Origin: an uncultured Lachnospiraceae bacterium
GTDB taxonomy: Bacteria; Bacillota; Clostridia; Lachnospirales; Lachnospiraceae
Length of the DNA: 64,000 bases
Direction: 5' to 3'
NCBI GenBank assembly: GCA_910589075.1
Contig: CAJUSK010000036.1
Location: 23,595 to 87,594 of the forward strand
The translations under genes and the position numbers were made by a program. The notes below the pieces were generated by a model, which worked only from the letters and a program-made list of their open reading frames with translations, was not told where the DNA came from and ran no database searches. Shown here one piece after another: positions 51,929 to 59,202 of the stretch (position 1 is its first letter; each line of letters opens with the position of its first letter).

Positions 51929-52657
51929 ATGCAAATTATCAAAGCGAAAGATTATGATCACATGAGCCGTATGGCGGCCAATGTAATTGCCGCACAGGTT
52001 ATACTGAAGCCGGACTGTGTGCTGGGACTGGCAACAGGTTCCACACCCATTGGCACATATGAAGAGCTTGTGCGCAGGTATAACAACGGCGATCTGGATT
52101 TTTCGGCAGTTACCAGCGTTAACCTGGATGAGTATAAGGGGCTGTCTCCGGAAAATGATCAGAGCTATCGGTATTTTATGAACGACCATCTGTTTAAACA
52201 TGTGAATATCAGACAGGACAGCACCTATGTACCCAACGGCCTGGAGCCGGACAGTGCGGCAGCCTGCGCAGCATACGATGAAATTATCCGTCAGGCAGGC
52301 GGCATTGATTTGCAGCTTCTGGGACTGGGACATAACGGTCATATTGGTTTCAATGAACCGTCAGATGTGTTTGAAACAGATACACATTGCGTAGATCTGA
52401 CCCAGAGCACCATCGATGCCAATGCACGTTTCTTTGCCTCCATGGACGAGGTTCCGAGACAGGCGTATACCATGGGTATCGGTACGATTATGCGCGCAAA
52501 GAAGATTTTGCTTGTTGTAAGCGGCAAAGCCAAAGCACAGATCGTAAGAGATGCTTTCTTTGGTCCCTGCACACCGCAGGTTCCGGCTTCCGTTCTGCAG
52601 TTACACAAGGATGTGATCCTGGTAGGAGATGAAGAGGCTTTGTCTTTGATTCCGTAA
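51929..52657 (+). CDS. nagB: Glucosamine-6-phosphate deaminase
   Basis: The 242-residue enzyme converts glucosamine-6-phosphate to fructose-6-phosphate and ammonia. Motifs are LATGSTPIGTYEEL near residue 34, NLDEYKGL near 65 with the catalytic Asp, and GLGHNGHIGFNEPSD near 130 with the ring-opening His. The length and lack of a long C-terminal tail fit the Bacillota form, which is usually monomeric and non-allosteric. ATG 51929 follows TAGGAGG. No nagA is adjacent, so it stands alone. Confidence 0.96.
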   Translation: MQIIKAKDYDHMSRMAANVIAAQVILKPDCVLGLATGSTPIGTYEELVRRYNNGDLDFSAVTSVNLDEYKGLSPENDQSYRYFMNDHLFKHVNIRQDSTYVPNGLEPDSAAACAAYDEIIRQAGGIDLQLLGLGHNGHIGFNEPSDVFETDTHCVDLTQSTIDANARFFASMDEVPRQAYTMGIGTIMRAKKILLVVSGKAKAQIVRDAFFGPCTPQVPASVLQLHKDVILVGDEEALSLIP

Positions 52658-52686
52658 GAAAGTCAATGGAACTGTAAGCAATTTTT

Positions 52687-52757
52687 CAGGATATAAAAAG
52701 TGGGTGCCGCTCAATCATCTAATTTGATGATTTTGCGACACCCCCTTTTATATCCTG
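52687..52757. terminator. Compound bidirectional terminator between nagB and SEC-C gene
   Basis: A long imperfect stem (AGGATATAAAAAGTGGGTG against CACCCCCTTTTATATCC) encloses an inner AATCATC/GATGATT hairpin. A/T runs lie on both flanks, between convergent genes. Confidence 0.75.
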
Positions 52758-52792
52758 ATGGTATCCGTCAGATGGAAGTTTGTAAAATGGAC

Positions 52793-53296
52793 TTACTTTC
52801 TTCCGCAGCATTTTTTATATTTTTTGCCGCTGCCGCAGGGGCAGGGATCGTTTGGATAGACTTTGGCATCCTTTACAATGGTAGTAGAGGATTTCTGTTC
52901 TTTATACAGAGCTTTTCTGGTTGCTTCGTCGAAGATATCGTTCCATGCTTCCAGTTCATACAACCAGTCTGCTCCGGCGCCTACCATATTCTTATAAAGA
53001 AGCTCTTTCTCAAATCCCAGATTGACCTGTGTGTCCTCCTCCATCTCTTCGATGGGATTTGCTTCTTTCAGACTGTCGTTGATACCGTCCAGAAATCCGG
53101 TCATGGTCATGATGTCTACATGATACTTTTCCGCCAGTTCCCTGACGGTGCCTGTTACCACTTCATCGGGATTTTTCAGGAGCTCTGCATAGATTTCCTT
53201 TTCTTTTTGGAAATATGCAGCCCATAATCTCTGAAGGTCTCCTTTGTTTGCTTTTTCGTCGTATGCTTTGTCTCTCCACTGTTGTAATAATGCCAT
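52793..53296 (-). CDS. SEC-C metal-binding motif protein
   Basis: The 167-residue protein ends in a SEC-C zinc motif, DPCPCGSGKKYKKCCG, as in the tail of SecA. The preceding part is helical, with TGTVRELAEKYHVD near residue 50 suggesting a small helix-turn-helix-like element. ATG complement 53296 follows AAGGGGAA; the longer frame from 53347 has no such site. Small SEC-C proteins may bind ribosomes or SecB-like partners, but this one has no assigned function. Confidence 0.87.
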   Translation of the reverse strand: MALLQQWRDKAYDEKANKGDLQRLWAAYFQKEKEIYAELLKNPDEVVTGTVRELAEKYHVDIMTMTGFLDGINDSLKEANPIEEMEEDTQVNLGFEKELLYKNMVGAGADWLYELEAWNDIFDEATRKALYKEQKSSTTIVKDAKVYPNDPCPCGSGKKYKKCCGRK

Positions 53297-53370
53297 AGCT
53301 TTTTCCCCTTTATATTGATGATTTGTCCTGTTTATGCTGACTGCCACAGTTCGCGGTCAATTTTGTTTCT

Positions 53371-53405
53371 GACAATAGAAAGTCTGAAAAGCGTATTTTC
53401 TATTG
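53371..53405. repeat. CAATAG-type hairpin repeat, copy E
   Basis: ACAATAGAAAG at 53372-53382 and TTTTCTATTG at 53396-53405 form the arms around TCTGAAAAGCG. It lies upstream of the SEC-C gene. Confidence 0.8.
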
Positions 53406-53565
53406 CTTTTTTGTATGATACCCAGCCATAAAACGACGGCTGCATGCGCATACATGCGCTTTTTCATTATATAACAAATCAACTGACCTGTCCATATGGG
53501 AAGAAACAGCAGTTTTTATTTTTTTATTAAATTTTTTTCAGATTCCTGTATAGGAAATAAAATAT

Positions 53566-53690
53566 GGGGTCATACTATGATTAATCAAATGGACCCCCTC
53601 CTTTGATTAAACTTTTACAAAAGATACAAAATACTTATCCTCCCCTAAATAAGCCTCCGGGACTGCAATTATGCGGTTTCGGGGGTTTTT
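53566..53690 (+). ncRNA. Candidate structured RNA: H-type pseudoknot plus intrinsic terminator
   Basis: GGGGTC (53566-53571) pairs with GACCCC (53592-53597), and TTAATCAAA (53581-53589) pairs with TTTGATTAA (53602-53610). The two stems interleave in the order of an H-type pseudoknot. Downstream, a 15-bp stem with four or five G-U pairs (53653-53667 with 53672-53686, loop ATTA) and TTTTT makes an intrinsic terminator. No + strand gene lies upstream for about 900 bases, so the terminator belongs to a short transcript or to an attenuated leader of the DUF1540 gene at 53773. A weak promoter (TTTTCA-17-TAAAAT, 53535-53563) would start it at the pseudoknot. Confidence 0.5.
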
Positions 53691-53772
53691 GTATGGAGAA
53701 TCGCAAATTCCCGAATAATACGGAAATGGATGAGAGATACTAAAGGGAAAACAGGAAAAGGAGAGTGGAACT

Positions 53773-54093
53773 ATGGCACAGTTAGACTGCGGTGTGGAAA
53801 ACTGCGTATATAACAAGTGTAAAAGTTGCTGCAAAGGGGATATTACCGTAGGCGGCAAGCATGCGGAGAGCAGGGGCGATACATGCTGTGAGAGCTTTTC
53901 CGGCAAACGTGCGGGGGATTCTTATATAAGCGCCCTGGAACATCCCTGCCATACCATCAGCATTGATTGTGAAGCGTGCGACTGCATGTATAACAAAAAT
54001 TATAAATGTCATGCAGAACATGTGGATATTTCCGGAAAAGGTGCATGTGAGTGCGGACAGACATCCTGCAATACCTTCAGAAAGCAATCGTAA
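53773..54093 (+). CDS. Double DUF1540 cysteine-rich protein
   Basis: The 106-residue protein has two copies of the DUF1540 motif. The first is near residues 4-42 (CGVENCVYNKCKSCCKGDITVGG, quoted in part as CVYNKCKSCC), the second near 62-100 (CEACDCMYNKNYKCHAEHV). Each has four or more cysteines and probably binds a metal. There is no signal peptide. DUF1540 proteins are common in spore-forming Clostridia; their function is not established. ATG 53773 follows AAAAGGAGAG. It ends before a strong terminator. Confidence 0.88.
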   Translation: MAQLDCGVENCVYNKCKSCCKGDITVGGKHAESRGDTCCESFSGKRAGDSYISALEHPCHTISIDCEACDCMYNKNYKCHAEHVDISGKGACECGQTSCNTFRKQS

Positions 54094-54101
54094 GATGATC
54101 A

Positions 54102-54138
54102 AGGCAGCCCTTCCATTGAGTGGGAGGGCTGCCTGTTT
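54102..54138 (+). terminator. Intrinsic terminator after DUF1540 gene
   Basis: AGGCAGCCCT (54102-54111) pairs perfectly with AGGGCTGCCT (54125-54134), followed by GTTTT. Confidence 0.9.
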
Positions 54139-54143
54139 TGATT

Positions 54144-54224
54144 CATGACAATAGAAGACACGCGAAGCGTGGATTCTATTGTTCATGACGATAGAAAGTT
54201 TGCAAAGCGTGTTTTTTACCGTCA
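54144..54224. repeat. CAATAG-type hairpin repeats, copies F and F' in tandem
   Basis: Copy F (54144-54183) has ACAATAGAA/TTCTATTGT arms and an inner CACGC-GAA-GCGTG hairpin. Copy F' (54185-54224) begins CATGACGATAGAAAG, keeps GCAAAGCGTG, but its right arm has decayed. The start-to-start distance is about 41 bases, the same period as the array at 45186. Confidence 0.82.
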
Positions 54225-54262
54225 CAACAACATATTTGTTTTGTACAAAGATTGAAAAACAT

Positions 54263-54291
54263 TTGACATCCATTGGAAGATATGATATTTT
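54263..54291 (+). promoter_or_regulatory. Promoter of infC-rpmI-rplT
   Basis: TTGACA (54263-54268), 17-base spacer, TATTTT (54286-54291). It gives a leader of about 160 bases. Confidence 0.6.
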
Positions 54292-54297
54292 AGTAAA

Positions 54298-54459
54298 GTA
54301 TGATACAGAACAACCAAGCAGAGTATCCACTCTCACCCTGCGGCAATCAGGCTTCAGGCGTCAGCGTTCTGCTACAGAGATACCAGGATGGTATATATGT
54401 ACAGAGTTTTGCAGTGGATAGTTATGCTATCCACTTTTTTTGCATAGGGGGTAACAATT
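54298..54459 (+). promoter_or_regulatory. L20-type leader with terminator upstream of infC
   Basis: The leader ends in a perfect 9-bp terminator stem (AGTGGATAG 54413-54421, CTATCCACT 54427-54435) followed by seven T residues, 17 bases before the infC start. This is the position of the known L20-binding attenuator of Bacillota infC operons. There, excess L20 protein stabilises a structure that lets the terminator form. An upstream segment, AGTATCCACTCT near 54313-54324, can compete as anti-terminator with GTGGATA. Assignment to Rfam L20_leader is inferred from context. Confidence 0.75.
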
Positions 54460-54966
54460 ATTAGTGATTTAATGGTGAACGAACAGATTAGGGACAGAGA
54501 AGTACGTGTCATTGGTGAAGCCGGTGAACAGTTGGGGATTATGTCTTCCAGAGAGGCTATGAGAATTGCCGAAGAGGCAGGATTGGATCTGGTGAAGATT
54601 GCGCCAACAGCGAAGCCGCCGGTATGTAAAATCGTGGATTATGGGAAGTTCCGATATGAGCAGACCCGCAAGGAAAAGGAAGCGAAGAAGAAACAGCGGA
54701 TTATTGAAGTGAAGGAGATCCGTCTGTCTCCCAATATTGATAAAAATGATTTGAATACAAAAGTAAACGCAGCCAGAAAGTTTCTGTCAAAAGGGGATAA
54801 GGTCAAGATCACCCTGCGTTTCCGCGGACGGGAGATGGCGCATATGGCAAACAGCAAACATATTCTGGACGACATTGCACAGAACCTTGCAGATATCGCC
54901 GTAATCGAGAAGGCGCCCAAAGTGGAAGGCAGAAGCATGACGATGTTTTTAACTGAAAAGCGTTAA
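54460..54966 (+). CDS. infC: Translation initiation factor IF-3, AUU start
   Basis: IF-3 of 168 residues binds the 30S subunit and checks start-codon pairing. It shows VNEQIRDREVRVIG, LDLVKIAPTAKPPVCKI in the N-terminal domain, the KEKEAKKKQR linker and a C-terminal domain with ITLRFRGREMAH. An ATG at 54472 is in frame, but family members begin three or four residues earlier (ISDLMVNEQ). ATT 54460, eight bases after GGGGG, is the likely start; ATT 54457 is also possible. AUU starts of infC are known to allow self-control by IF-3. First gene of infC-rpmI-rplT. Confidence 0.95.
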   Translation: MSDLMVNEQIRDREVRVIGEAGEQLGIMSSREAMRIAEEAGLDLVKIAPTAKPPVCKIVDYGKFRYEQTRKEKEAKKKQRIIEVKEIRLSPNIDKNDLNTKVNAARKFLSKGDKVKITLRFRGREMAHMANSKHILDDIAQNLADIAVIEKAPKVEGRSMTMFLTEKR

Positions 54967-55021
54967 TTCGTGCAGTTAAAATAGAGTTAACTACAGATTG
55001 AATGACAGGAGGAATGTAGCG

Positions 55022-55219
55022 ATGCCAAAAATGAAGACAAGCAGAGCAGCAGCAAAACGTTTTAAAGTAACCGGAACAGGTAAATTAAAAAGAGCAAAAG
55101 CGTATAAGAGTCATATCTTAACAAAAAAATCTGCTAAGAGAAAGAGAAATCTGAGAAAAACAACAACAACCGATGCAACCAATGTTAAGAATATGAAGAA
55201 GATTTTACCATATTTATAA
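55022..55219 (+). CDS. rpmI: 50S ribosomal protein L35
   Basis: The 65-residue protein begins MPKMKTSRAAAKRFKVTGTG and is very basic, as expected for L35. ATG 55022 follows ACAGGAGGAA; an earlier in-frame ATG at 54998 lies before the binding site and is rejected. It is 55 bases after infC. Confidence 0.97.
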   Translation: MPKMKTSRAAAKRFKVTGTGKLKRAKAYKSHILTKKSAKRKRNLRKTTTTDATNVKNMKKILPYL

Positions 55220-55240
55220 ATGGCAAGGAGGGTATGAGAC

Positions 55241-55597
55241 ATGGCAAGAGTTAAAGGCGGTTTAAATGCAAAAAAGAAACATAAAAGAGTTTTAAAGCTG
55301 GCCAAAGGTTATAGAGGAGCAAGATCAAAACAGTACAGAGTGGCAAAACAGTCCGTTATGAGGGCGCTCGCATCTTCCTATGCAGGCAGAAAAGAGAGAA
55401 AGCGTCAGTTCAGACAGCTCTGGATTGCGCGTATCAATGCGGCTGCACGGTTGAATGGTTTATCTTACAGCAGGTTTATGTATGGCCTGAAGCTGGCGGA
55501 GATTGATATTAACAGAAAGATGCTGGCTGAAATGGCTGTCAATGATGCGGAAGGTTTCGCAAAGCTGGCAGAAATTGCAAAAGGCAAAGTAGCATAA
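55241..55597 (+). CDS. rplT: 50S ribosomal protein L20
   Basis: The 118-residue protein starts MARVKGGLNAKKKHKRVLK and contains AKGYRGARSKQYR and RRQFRQLWIARINAA-like text typical of L20. It binds 23S rRNA early in assembly and, in related bacteria, represses its own operon through the leader. ATG 55241 follows AAGGAGG. Last gene of the operon. Confidence 0.98.
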   Translation: MARVKGGLNAKKKHKRVLKLAKGYRGARSKQYRVAKQSVMRALASSYAGRKERKRQFRQLWIARINAAARLNGLSYSRFMYGLKLAEIDINRKMLAEMAVNDAEGFAKLAEIAKGKVA

Positions 55598-55629
55598 AGA
55601 ATGCCATATCATTACGAAACAATTCATAT

Positions 55630-55681
55630 AGCCGATGGGTTCACTGTACAATGTGTGAGGTGAATCCGCCGGCTGTTTTTT
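55630..55681 (+). terminator. Intrinsic terminator after rplT
   Basis: AGCCGATGGGTTCAC (55630-55644) pairs with GTGAATCCGCCGGCT (55660-55674) with a few G-U or mismatched pairs, followed by GTTTTTT. Confidence 0.8.
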
Positions 55682-55684
55682 ACG

Positions 55685-55720
55685 ACAATAGGTTTGCTGG
55701 CAAAGCCTGCAATCTATTGT
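55685..55720. repeat. CAATAG-type repeat, copy G (inverted form of the 45186 unit)
   Basis: ACAATAG (55685-55691) and CTATTGT (55714-55720) bound GTTTGCTGGCAAAGCCTGCAA, which is the reverse complement of the 41-bp unit at 45186-45308. A partial AACAATAGAAAC follows at 55725. Confidence 0.85.
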
Positions 55721-55767
55721 TCATAACAATAGAAACAAATCTGTATGAAAAACCTTATATAAGAAAA

Positions 55768-55823
55768 AAAGAGGATCAGGCGGGAAAACTGTAATACTTC
55801 AGTTTCCCGCCTGATTCTCTTTT
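55768..55823. terminator. Bidirectional intrinsic terminator between rplT and Cys-rich protein gene
   Basis: A perfect 24-bp stem (55768-55791 with 55800-55823) around TAATACTT, with flanking A and T runs. It is the strongest terminator in the window. Confidence 0.93.
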
Positions 55824-55862
55824 ATGACAATTCTCCTGGATGATGAATGTCACAGGCTGTTG

Positions 55863-57494
55863 TCAGGGAGTGCCACCGGTTCCGGGAGGTGTCGGTGTAG
55901 GAGTGGTTCCGCCTCCGGGAGGTGTCGGTGCAGGGGTAGTTCCGCCGCCTGTGGCAGGGATTTCTTCCGTTCTGCCTGATTTGGTTCCGCAGACACTGCA
56001 TTCTTCCACCTTGAGGCCGGGCGTAGTGTTTGTCGCTTCTGTTTCTGTCCTCCAGTAGTAGGTGTGTCCCAATGCGTCAATGGTGCTGAGTTTCCAATAT
56101 CCACAGGTGGTACAGGTACGTCTTCTGGATCCGGTTTCCGTACAGGTAGGCTTTCTGAGGATGATACCTCTTGAGTCGTCCCAGGTATGTGTATGCACTT
56201 CCGGCAGTTTTGACAGTTTCTGTGTTAAGGCAATCTCACCGCAACGTGCACAATATTGAACCTGTTCGCCTTCTTCGGTGGTGGTAGCCGGTTTGGTAGT
56301 CACCCATTCTCCTTTGGGCTTGTGTCCCAGTGCTTCCGGTTTTGCTTCGGTACGTGTATCGCCGCAGGAACAAGTCGAAGTGGTAGTGCCGGGCTCCGTA
56401 CAGGTAGGCTGGACGGTTACAACAGAATTATAGCTGTGCGTATGGCTGGTACCGGAATTGTTACCCGAATTCGAGCCGCCGGAATTGTTACCCGAATTCG
56501 AGCCGCCGGAATTATTGCCTGAATTCGAACCGCCGGAATTGCTGCCTGAATTCGAACCGCCTGGCAGCTTCGCAATGCTTCTTGTCTGCTGTTCGCCGCA
56601 TTTCTTGCAGGTTCGGGTTCTGACGCCTGCTGCGGTGGTTGTGGGCTCTGTGGTGGTGGACCAGGAACTCCACTGGTGGTCATAATGCAGAGATTCAGAA
56701 GAAATAACCGCATCACAGAGATTGCAGACTGTTTCTATGGTGCCATCATTCGCGCAGTTGCCGTCGCTGCGTACAGTCCTTCTGCTGGGATGATTGGTGG
56801 CGGGGATGCTGGTCTTAAACGTGCTGCCACAAATGGTACATGTATAAGTTTTCTCGCCTTTTTCTGTGCAGGAGGCTTCGGATGTAATCTCATAAGTGTA
56901 GGTGTGTCTGTGGTCGTCATCGGTGTCTTTTTTCTTGCTGTCCTTGCTGCTTGAATCGCTGGAAGCGGTCAGCATGGGGATTGTCTCTTCCTCCAGGGAT
57001 CTGCCACAGAGCGTACAGGACTTCTGGCGCAGACCGGTCTGGGTGGTGGTGGCTGAACGCACGGTGATCCATTCGCCTTTATTATGCTCCAGGGCGGGAA
57101 GGGAATCCACATAAAAATCGCCGCAGTAACACTCGTATTTTACTTCTCCCTGTTCCGTGCAGGAAGCAGGGCGGAGCACTGTGCTTGTGTAAGTATGCTC
57201 ATGGCCGTTTTCCGGGGTAAATGTGTCGGAGGCGGTGCCGCCGTTTGAAACCGGAACCATCGTGGGGTCTGTGACGCCGTCTGTTTCGGTTTCATTCCCC
57301 GTGCCCGCAGCGTCTGAACTGTCTGTTTCCGCTGCTGTTTCCGTTTCCGTACCGGATTGAGTCTCTTCTATGGCAGCCGTTTCGTCTTCCGGCGGTTTGA
57401 CAGTATTGTAATATACCACAACCCCGGTACCGATGACTGCAATGATGCCAAGTGCAATCAGGACGCTTTGAACGCCTTTCAATAATGTACCCAT
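55863..57494 (-). CDS. Membrane-anchored Cys-rich repeat protein
   Basis: The 543-residue protein has one N-terminal span (residues 7-29) and then an acidic Thr/Glu-rich stalk. Seven or so repeats of a C-T-E-x-G ... C-x2-C-G type follow (for example CTEKGEKTYTCTICG), often ending in ALGH or similar. Each repeat probably forms a small zinc or disulfide knuckle. A Ser/Asn/Gly-rich linker at about 312-350 is built from a 27-bp DNA repeat. The C-terminus is Pro/Thr-rich (TPTPTPPG) with no sorting signal. ATG follows AAGGAGATG. Such repeats are frequent in surface proteins of gut Clostridia; no function is assigned. Confidence 0.82.
   Translation of the reverse strand: MGTLLKGVQSVLIALGIIAVIGTGVVVYYNTVKPPEDETAAIEETQSGTETETAAETDSSDAAGTGNETETDGVTDPTMVPVSNGGTASDTFTPENGHEHTYTSTVLRPASCTEQGEVKYECYCGDFYVDSLPALEHNKGEWITVRSATTTQTGLRQKSCTLCGRSLEEETIPMLTASSDSSSKDSKKKDTDDDHRHTYTYEITSEASCTEKGEKTYTCTICGSTFKTSIPATNHPSRRTVRSDGNCANDGTIETVCNLCDAVISSESLHYDHQWSSWSTTTEPTTTAAGVRTRTCKKCGEQQTRSIAKLPGGSNSGSNSGGSNSGNNSGGSNSGNNSGGSNSGNNSGTSHTHSYNSVVTVQPTCTEPGTTTSTCSCGDTRTEAKPEALGHKPKGEWVTTKPATTTEEGEQVQYCARCGEIALTQKLSKLPEVHTHTWDDSRGIILRKPTCTETGSRRRTCTTCGYWKLSTIDALGHTYYWRTETEATNTTPGLKVEECSVCGTKSGRTEEIPATGGGTTPAPTPPGGGTTPTPTPPGTGGTP
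56452..56559 (-). repeat. 27-bp coding minisatellite, four copies
   Basis: Units start at 56452, 56479, 56506 and 56533; each contains CCGGAATT and GAATTCGA. Translated on the minus strand, they give the nine-residue unit GGSNSGNNS. Copies 1-2 (left) and 3-4 (right) differ by a few silent changes. Confidence 0.92.
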
Positions 57495-57616
57495 ATATAT
57501 TTCATCTCCTTATATTACTATTACACAATATTTCGGCAAAAAATGCAATCATTTAATTAAAATTTAAGAGAAAAATAATTGCAGTAAAAGTGGAAACAGG
57601 ATAAAATCAAAATACT

Positions 57617-58150
57617 ATGAAATATATCGGATTATTTATTAAAAAACTGTTGCGTTATCTGCTCAAACCCCTTTCTTTTTTGCCTGCCATTGTGGTGATG
57701 TATCTGATTTTCAGCTTTTCATCCCAGGACGGGGTCTCTTCCGCGAGACTGAGCCGTATGGTCAGTGAGAAGGTCGTGGTCACCGCGGACCAGGTGCTGG
57801 AAAAGGGGTGGAGCGCTGAGCAGATTGCAGCGTATACGGAACAGATTCACTACTATGTGAGAAAGACTGCTCATGTGACAGAATACTTTGTGCTTGCGGT
57901 GACAGTGGCGTTTCCCCTGTATGTATATGGTATCAGGGGCCTCTGGCTGGTGCTGCTGGCGGGGGTATTCTGCGTTTCTTTTGCAGGTCTGGACGAATAC
58001 CATCAGTCTTTTGTGGCGGGCAGAGGGCCTTCTGCACGGGATGTGGCGGTGGACAGCATTGGCATACTGCCCGGCATTCTGTTGGTTCGTATTGTGGGAT
58101 TTATCGGGAGGAAAACCATATTCAGGCCATTGGCACTCCATAAGAAATAA
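57617..58150 (+). CDS. VanZ family membrane protein
   Basis: The 177-residue protein has about four membrane spans and the VanZ-type segments MYLIFSFSSQDG near residue 29, RKTAHVTEYFVLA near 82 and SFAGLDEYHQSFVAGRGPSARDV near 117. VanZ proteins confer low-level teicoplanin resistance in enterococci, but most chromosomal members have unknown cell-envelope roles. No van genes are nearby. No strong binding site is seen before ATG 57617. It lies 24 bases before the NdpA gene. Confidence 0.9.
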   Translation: MKYIGLFIKKLLRYLLKPLSFLPAIVVMYLIFSFSSQDGVSSARLSRMVSEKVVVTADQVLEKGWSAEQIAAYTEQIHYYVRKTAHVTEYFVLAVTVAFPLYVYGIRGLWLVLLAGVFCVSFAGLDEYHQSFVAGRGPSARDVAVDSIGILPGILLVRIVGFIGRKTIFRPLALHKK

Positions 58151-58174
58151 CAAAGCAAATACAAAGGAGGACAC

Positions 58175-59194
58175 ATGCAAAAAGAAGATATACGGATACG
58201 GCATGTGATTGTACATATACTGGATTCCACGGTGGGGCTGCCCGTACTGTCGGATCAGGAAATCGAATTCGGTTCAGATTTTGCAGAGTTTTTGCGGGAT
58301 CATATTTTCCGTATTGTAGCCGGGGATGACAGCAGGGACTGTGCGTTTTACAAGGAGCAGTCGGAGATTTACCGTATGCTGTCGGCTTACCGGGAAGAGG
58401 ACTTTGTAACGTTCAGCAGACAGGCGGCGGAATTGTTGTATGAGATTATGAACAGCAATATTGAGATACCTCCGGCGGATCTGGCGGTTGTGCGTTTCCG
58501 GGCGGGCGAGGGAGAATACATGGCGCTGCTCAAAATGAATTTCCGGGATTCCTATACCCATCGGACCCTGCCCCTTGAGAATGGCAATTTTAATGAGATA
58601 ATACGCTACAAGGCAACGCTGCCTGCACAGTCCCAGCGGCTGCAGGAGGCTGCGGTGATCAGCCTGCAGGATTTCTCCGTGCGGCTGATCGAGAAAAAAT
58701 ATGAGATCAACGGAGAAAAGACCAATTACTTTTCCTGGCTGTTCTTAAAATGCAGCAGCCATTTGTCCCATAAGGCCAAGCTGGATATTGTTACCAGGAC
58801 AGTGGCGAATATCCAGAAGGAAAATTACGAAGAATATGAGCAGTATGAAGAGCATATGCGGGCCAAGAGTATCATTTCGGAGGAGATTGCAGAAAACGGC
58901 GGATTTGTGGTGGAAGCCATTGCAGACCGGATTTTCGGGGATGAACCAAAGCTCAGGGAGCGTTTTCAGGAGAAAATGGAACAATATGATATGGCCAAAG
59001 AAGAAGTCATGCCAAAGAATGACACGACTGTCAGAAAATATCAGACCCAGCATCTCTTTACCGATACCGGAATCGAACTGAAAATTCCCATGGACCAGTA
59101 TAAAGACAGCGGGAGAGTGGAATTTATAACAGAGCCCGACGGAAGCATTTCCGTATTGCTGAAACGGATCGGTCATATTCAGGCGAAATTTTAA
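58175..59194 (+). CDS. Nucleoid-associated protein, NdpA/YejK family
   Basis: The 339-residue protein matches the NdpA (37-kDa nucleoid-associated) family: an N-terminal IRHVIVHILDS segment, central FLKCSSHLSHKAKLD, and a C-terminal GIELKIPMDQYKDSGRVEF. The family binds DNA or RNA loosely in proteobacteria; in Bacillota its role is untested. ATG 58175 follows AAAGGAGG. It is eight bases before the Mbeg1-like gene, so the two are co-transcribed. Confidence 0.9.
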   Translation: MQKEDIRIRHVIVHILDSTVGLPVLSDQEIEFGSDFAEFLRDHIFRIVAGDDSRDCAFYKEQSEIYRMLSAYREEDFVTFSRQAAELLYEIMNSNIEIPPADLAVVRFRAGEGEYMALLKMNFRDSYTHRTLPLENGNFNEIIRYKATLPAQSQRLQEAAVISLQDFSVRLIEKKYEINGEKTNYFSWLFLKCSSHLSHKAKLDIVTRTVANIQKENYEEYEQYEEHMRAKSIISEEIAENGGFVVEAIADRIFGDEPKLRERFQEKMEQYDMAKEEVMPKNDTTVRKYQTQHLFTDTGIELKIPMDQYKDSGRVEFITEPDGSISVLLKRIGHIQAKF

Positions 59195-59202
59195 GGAGCT
59201 GT

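Noticed and set aside
53607..53906. Minus-strand 99-codon frame upstream of DUF1540
   Set aside because: It covers the terminator hairpin and the DUF1540 start; composition is not protein-like.
57617..58150. Vancomycin/teicoplanin resistance locus
   Set aside because: Only a VanZ family gene is present, without vanA/B-type ligase, vanH or vanX; such solitary genes are common and not evidence of resistance.
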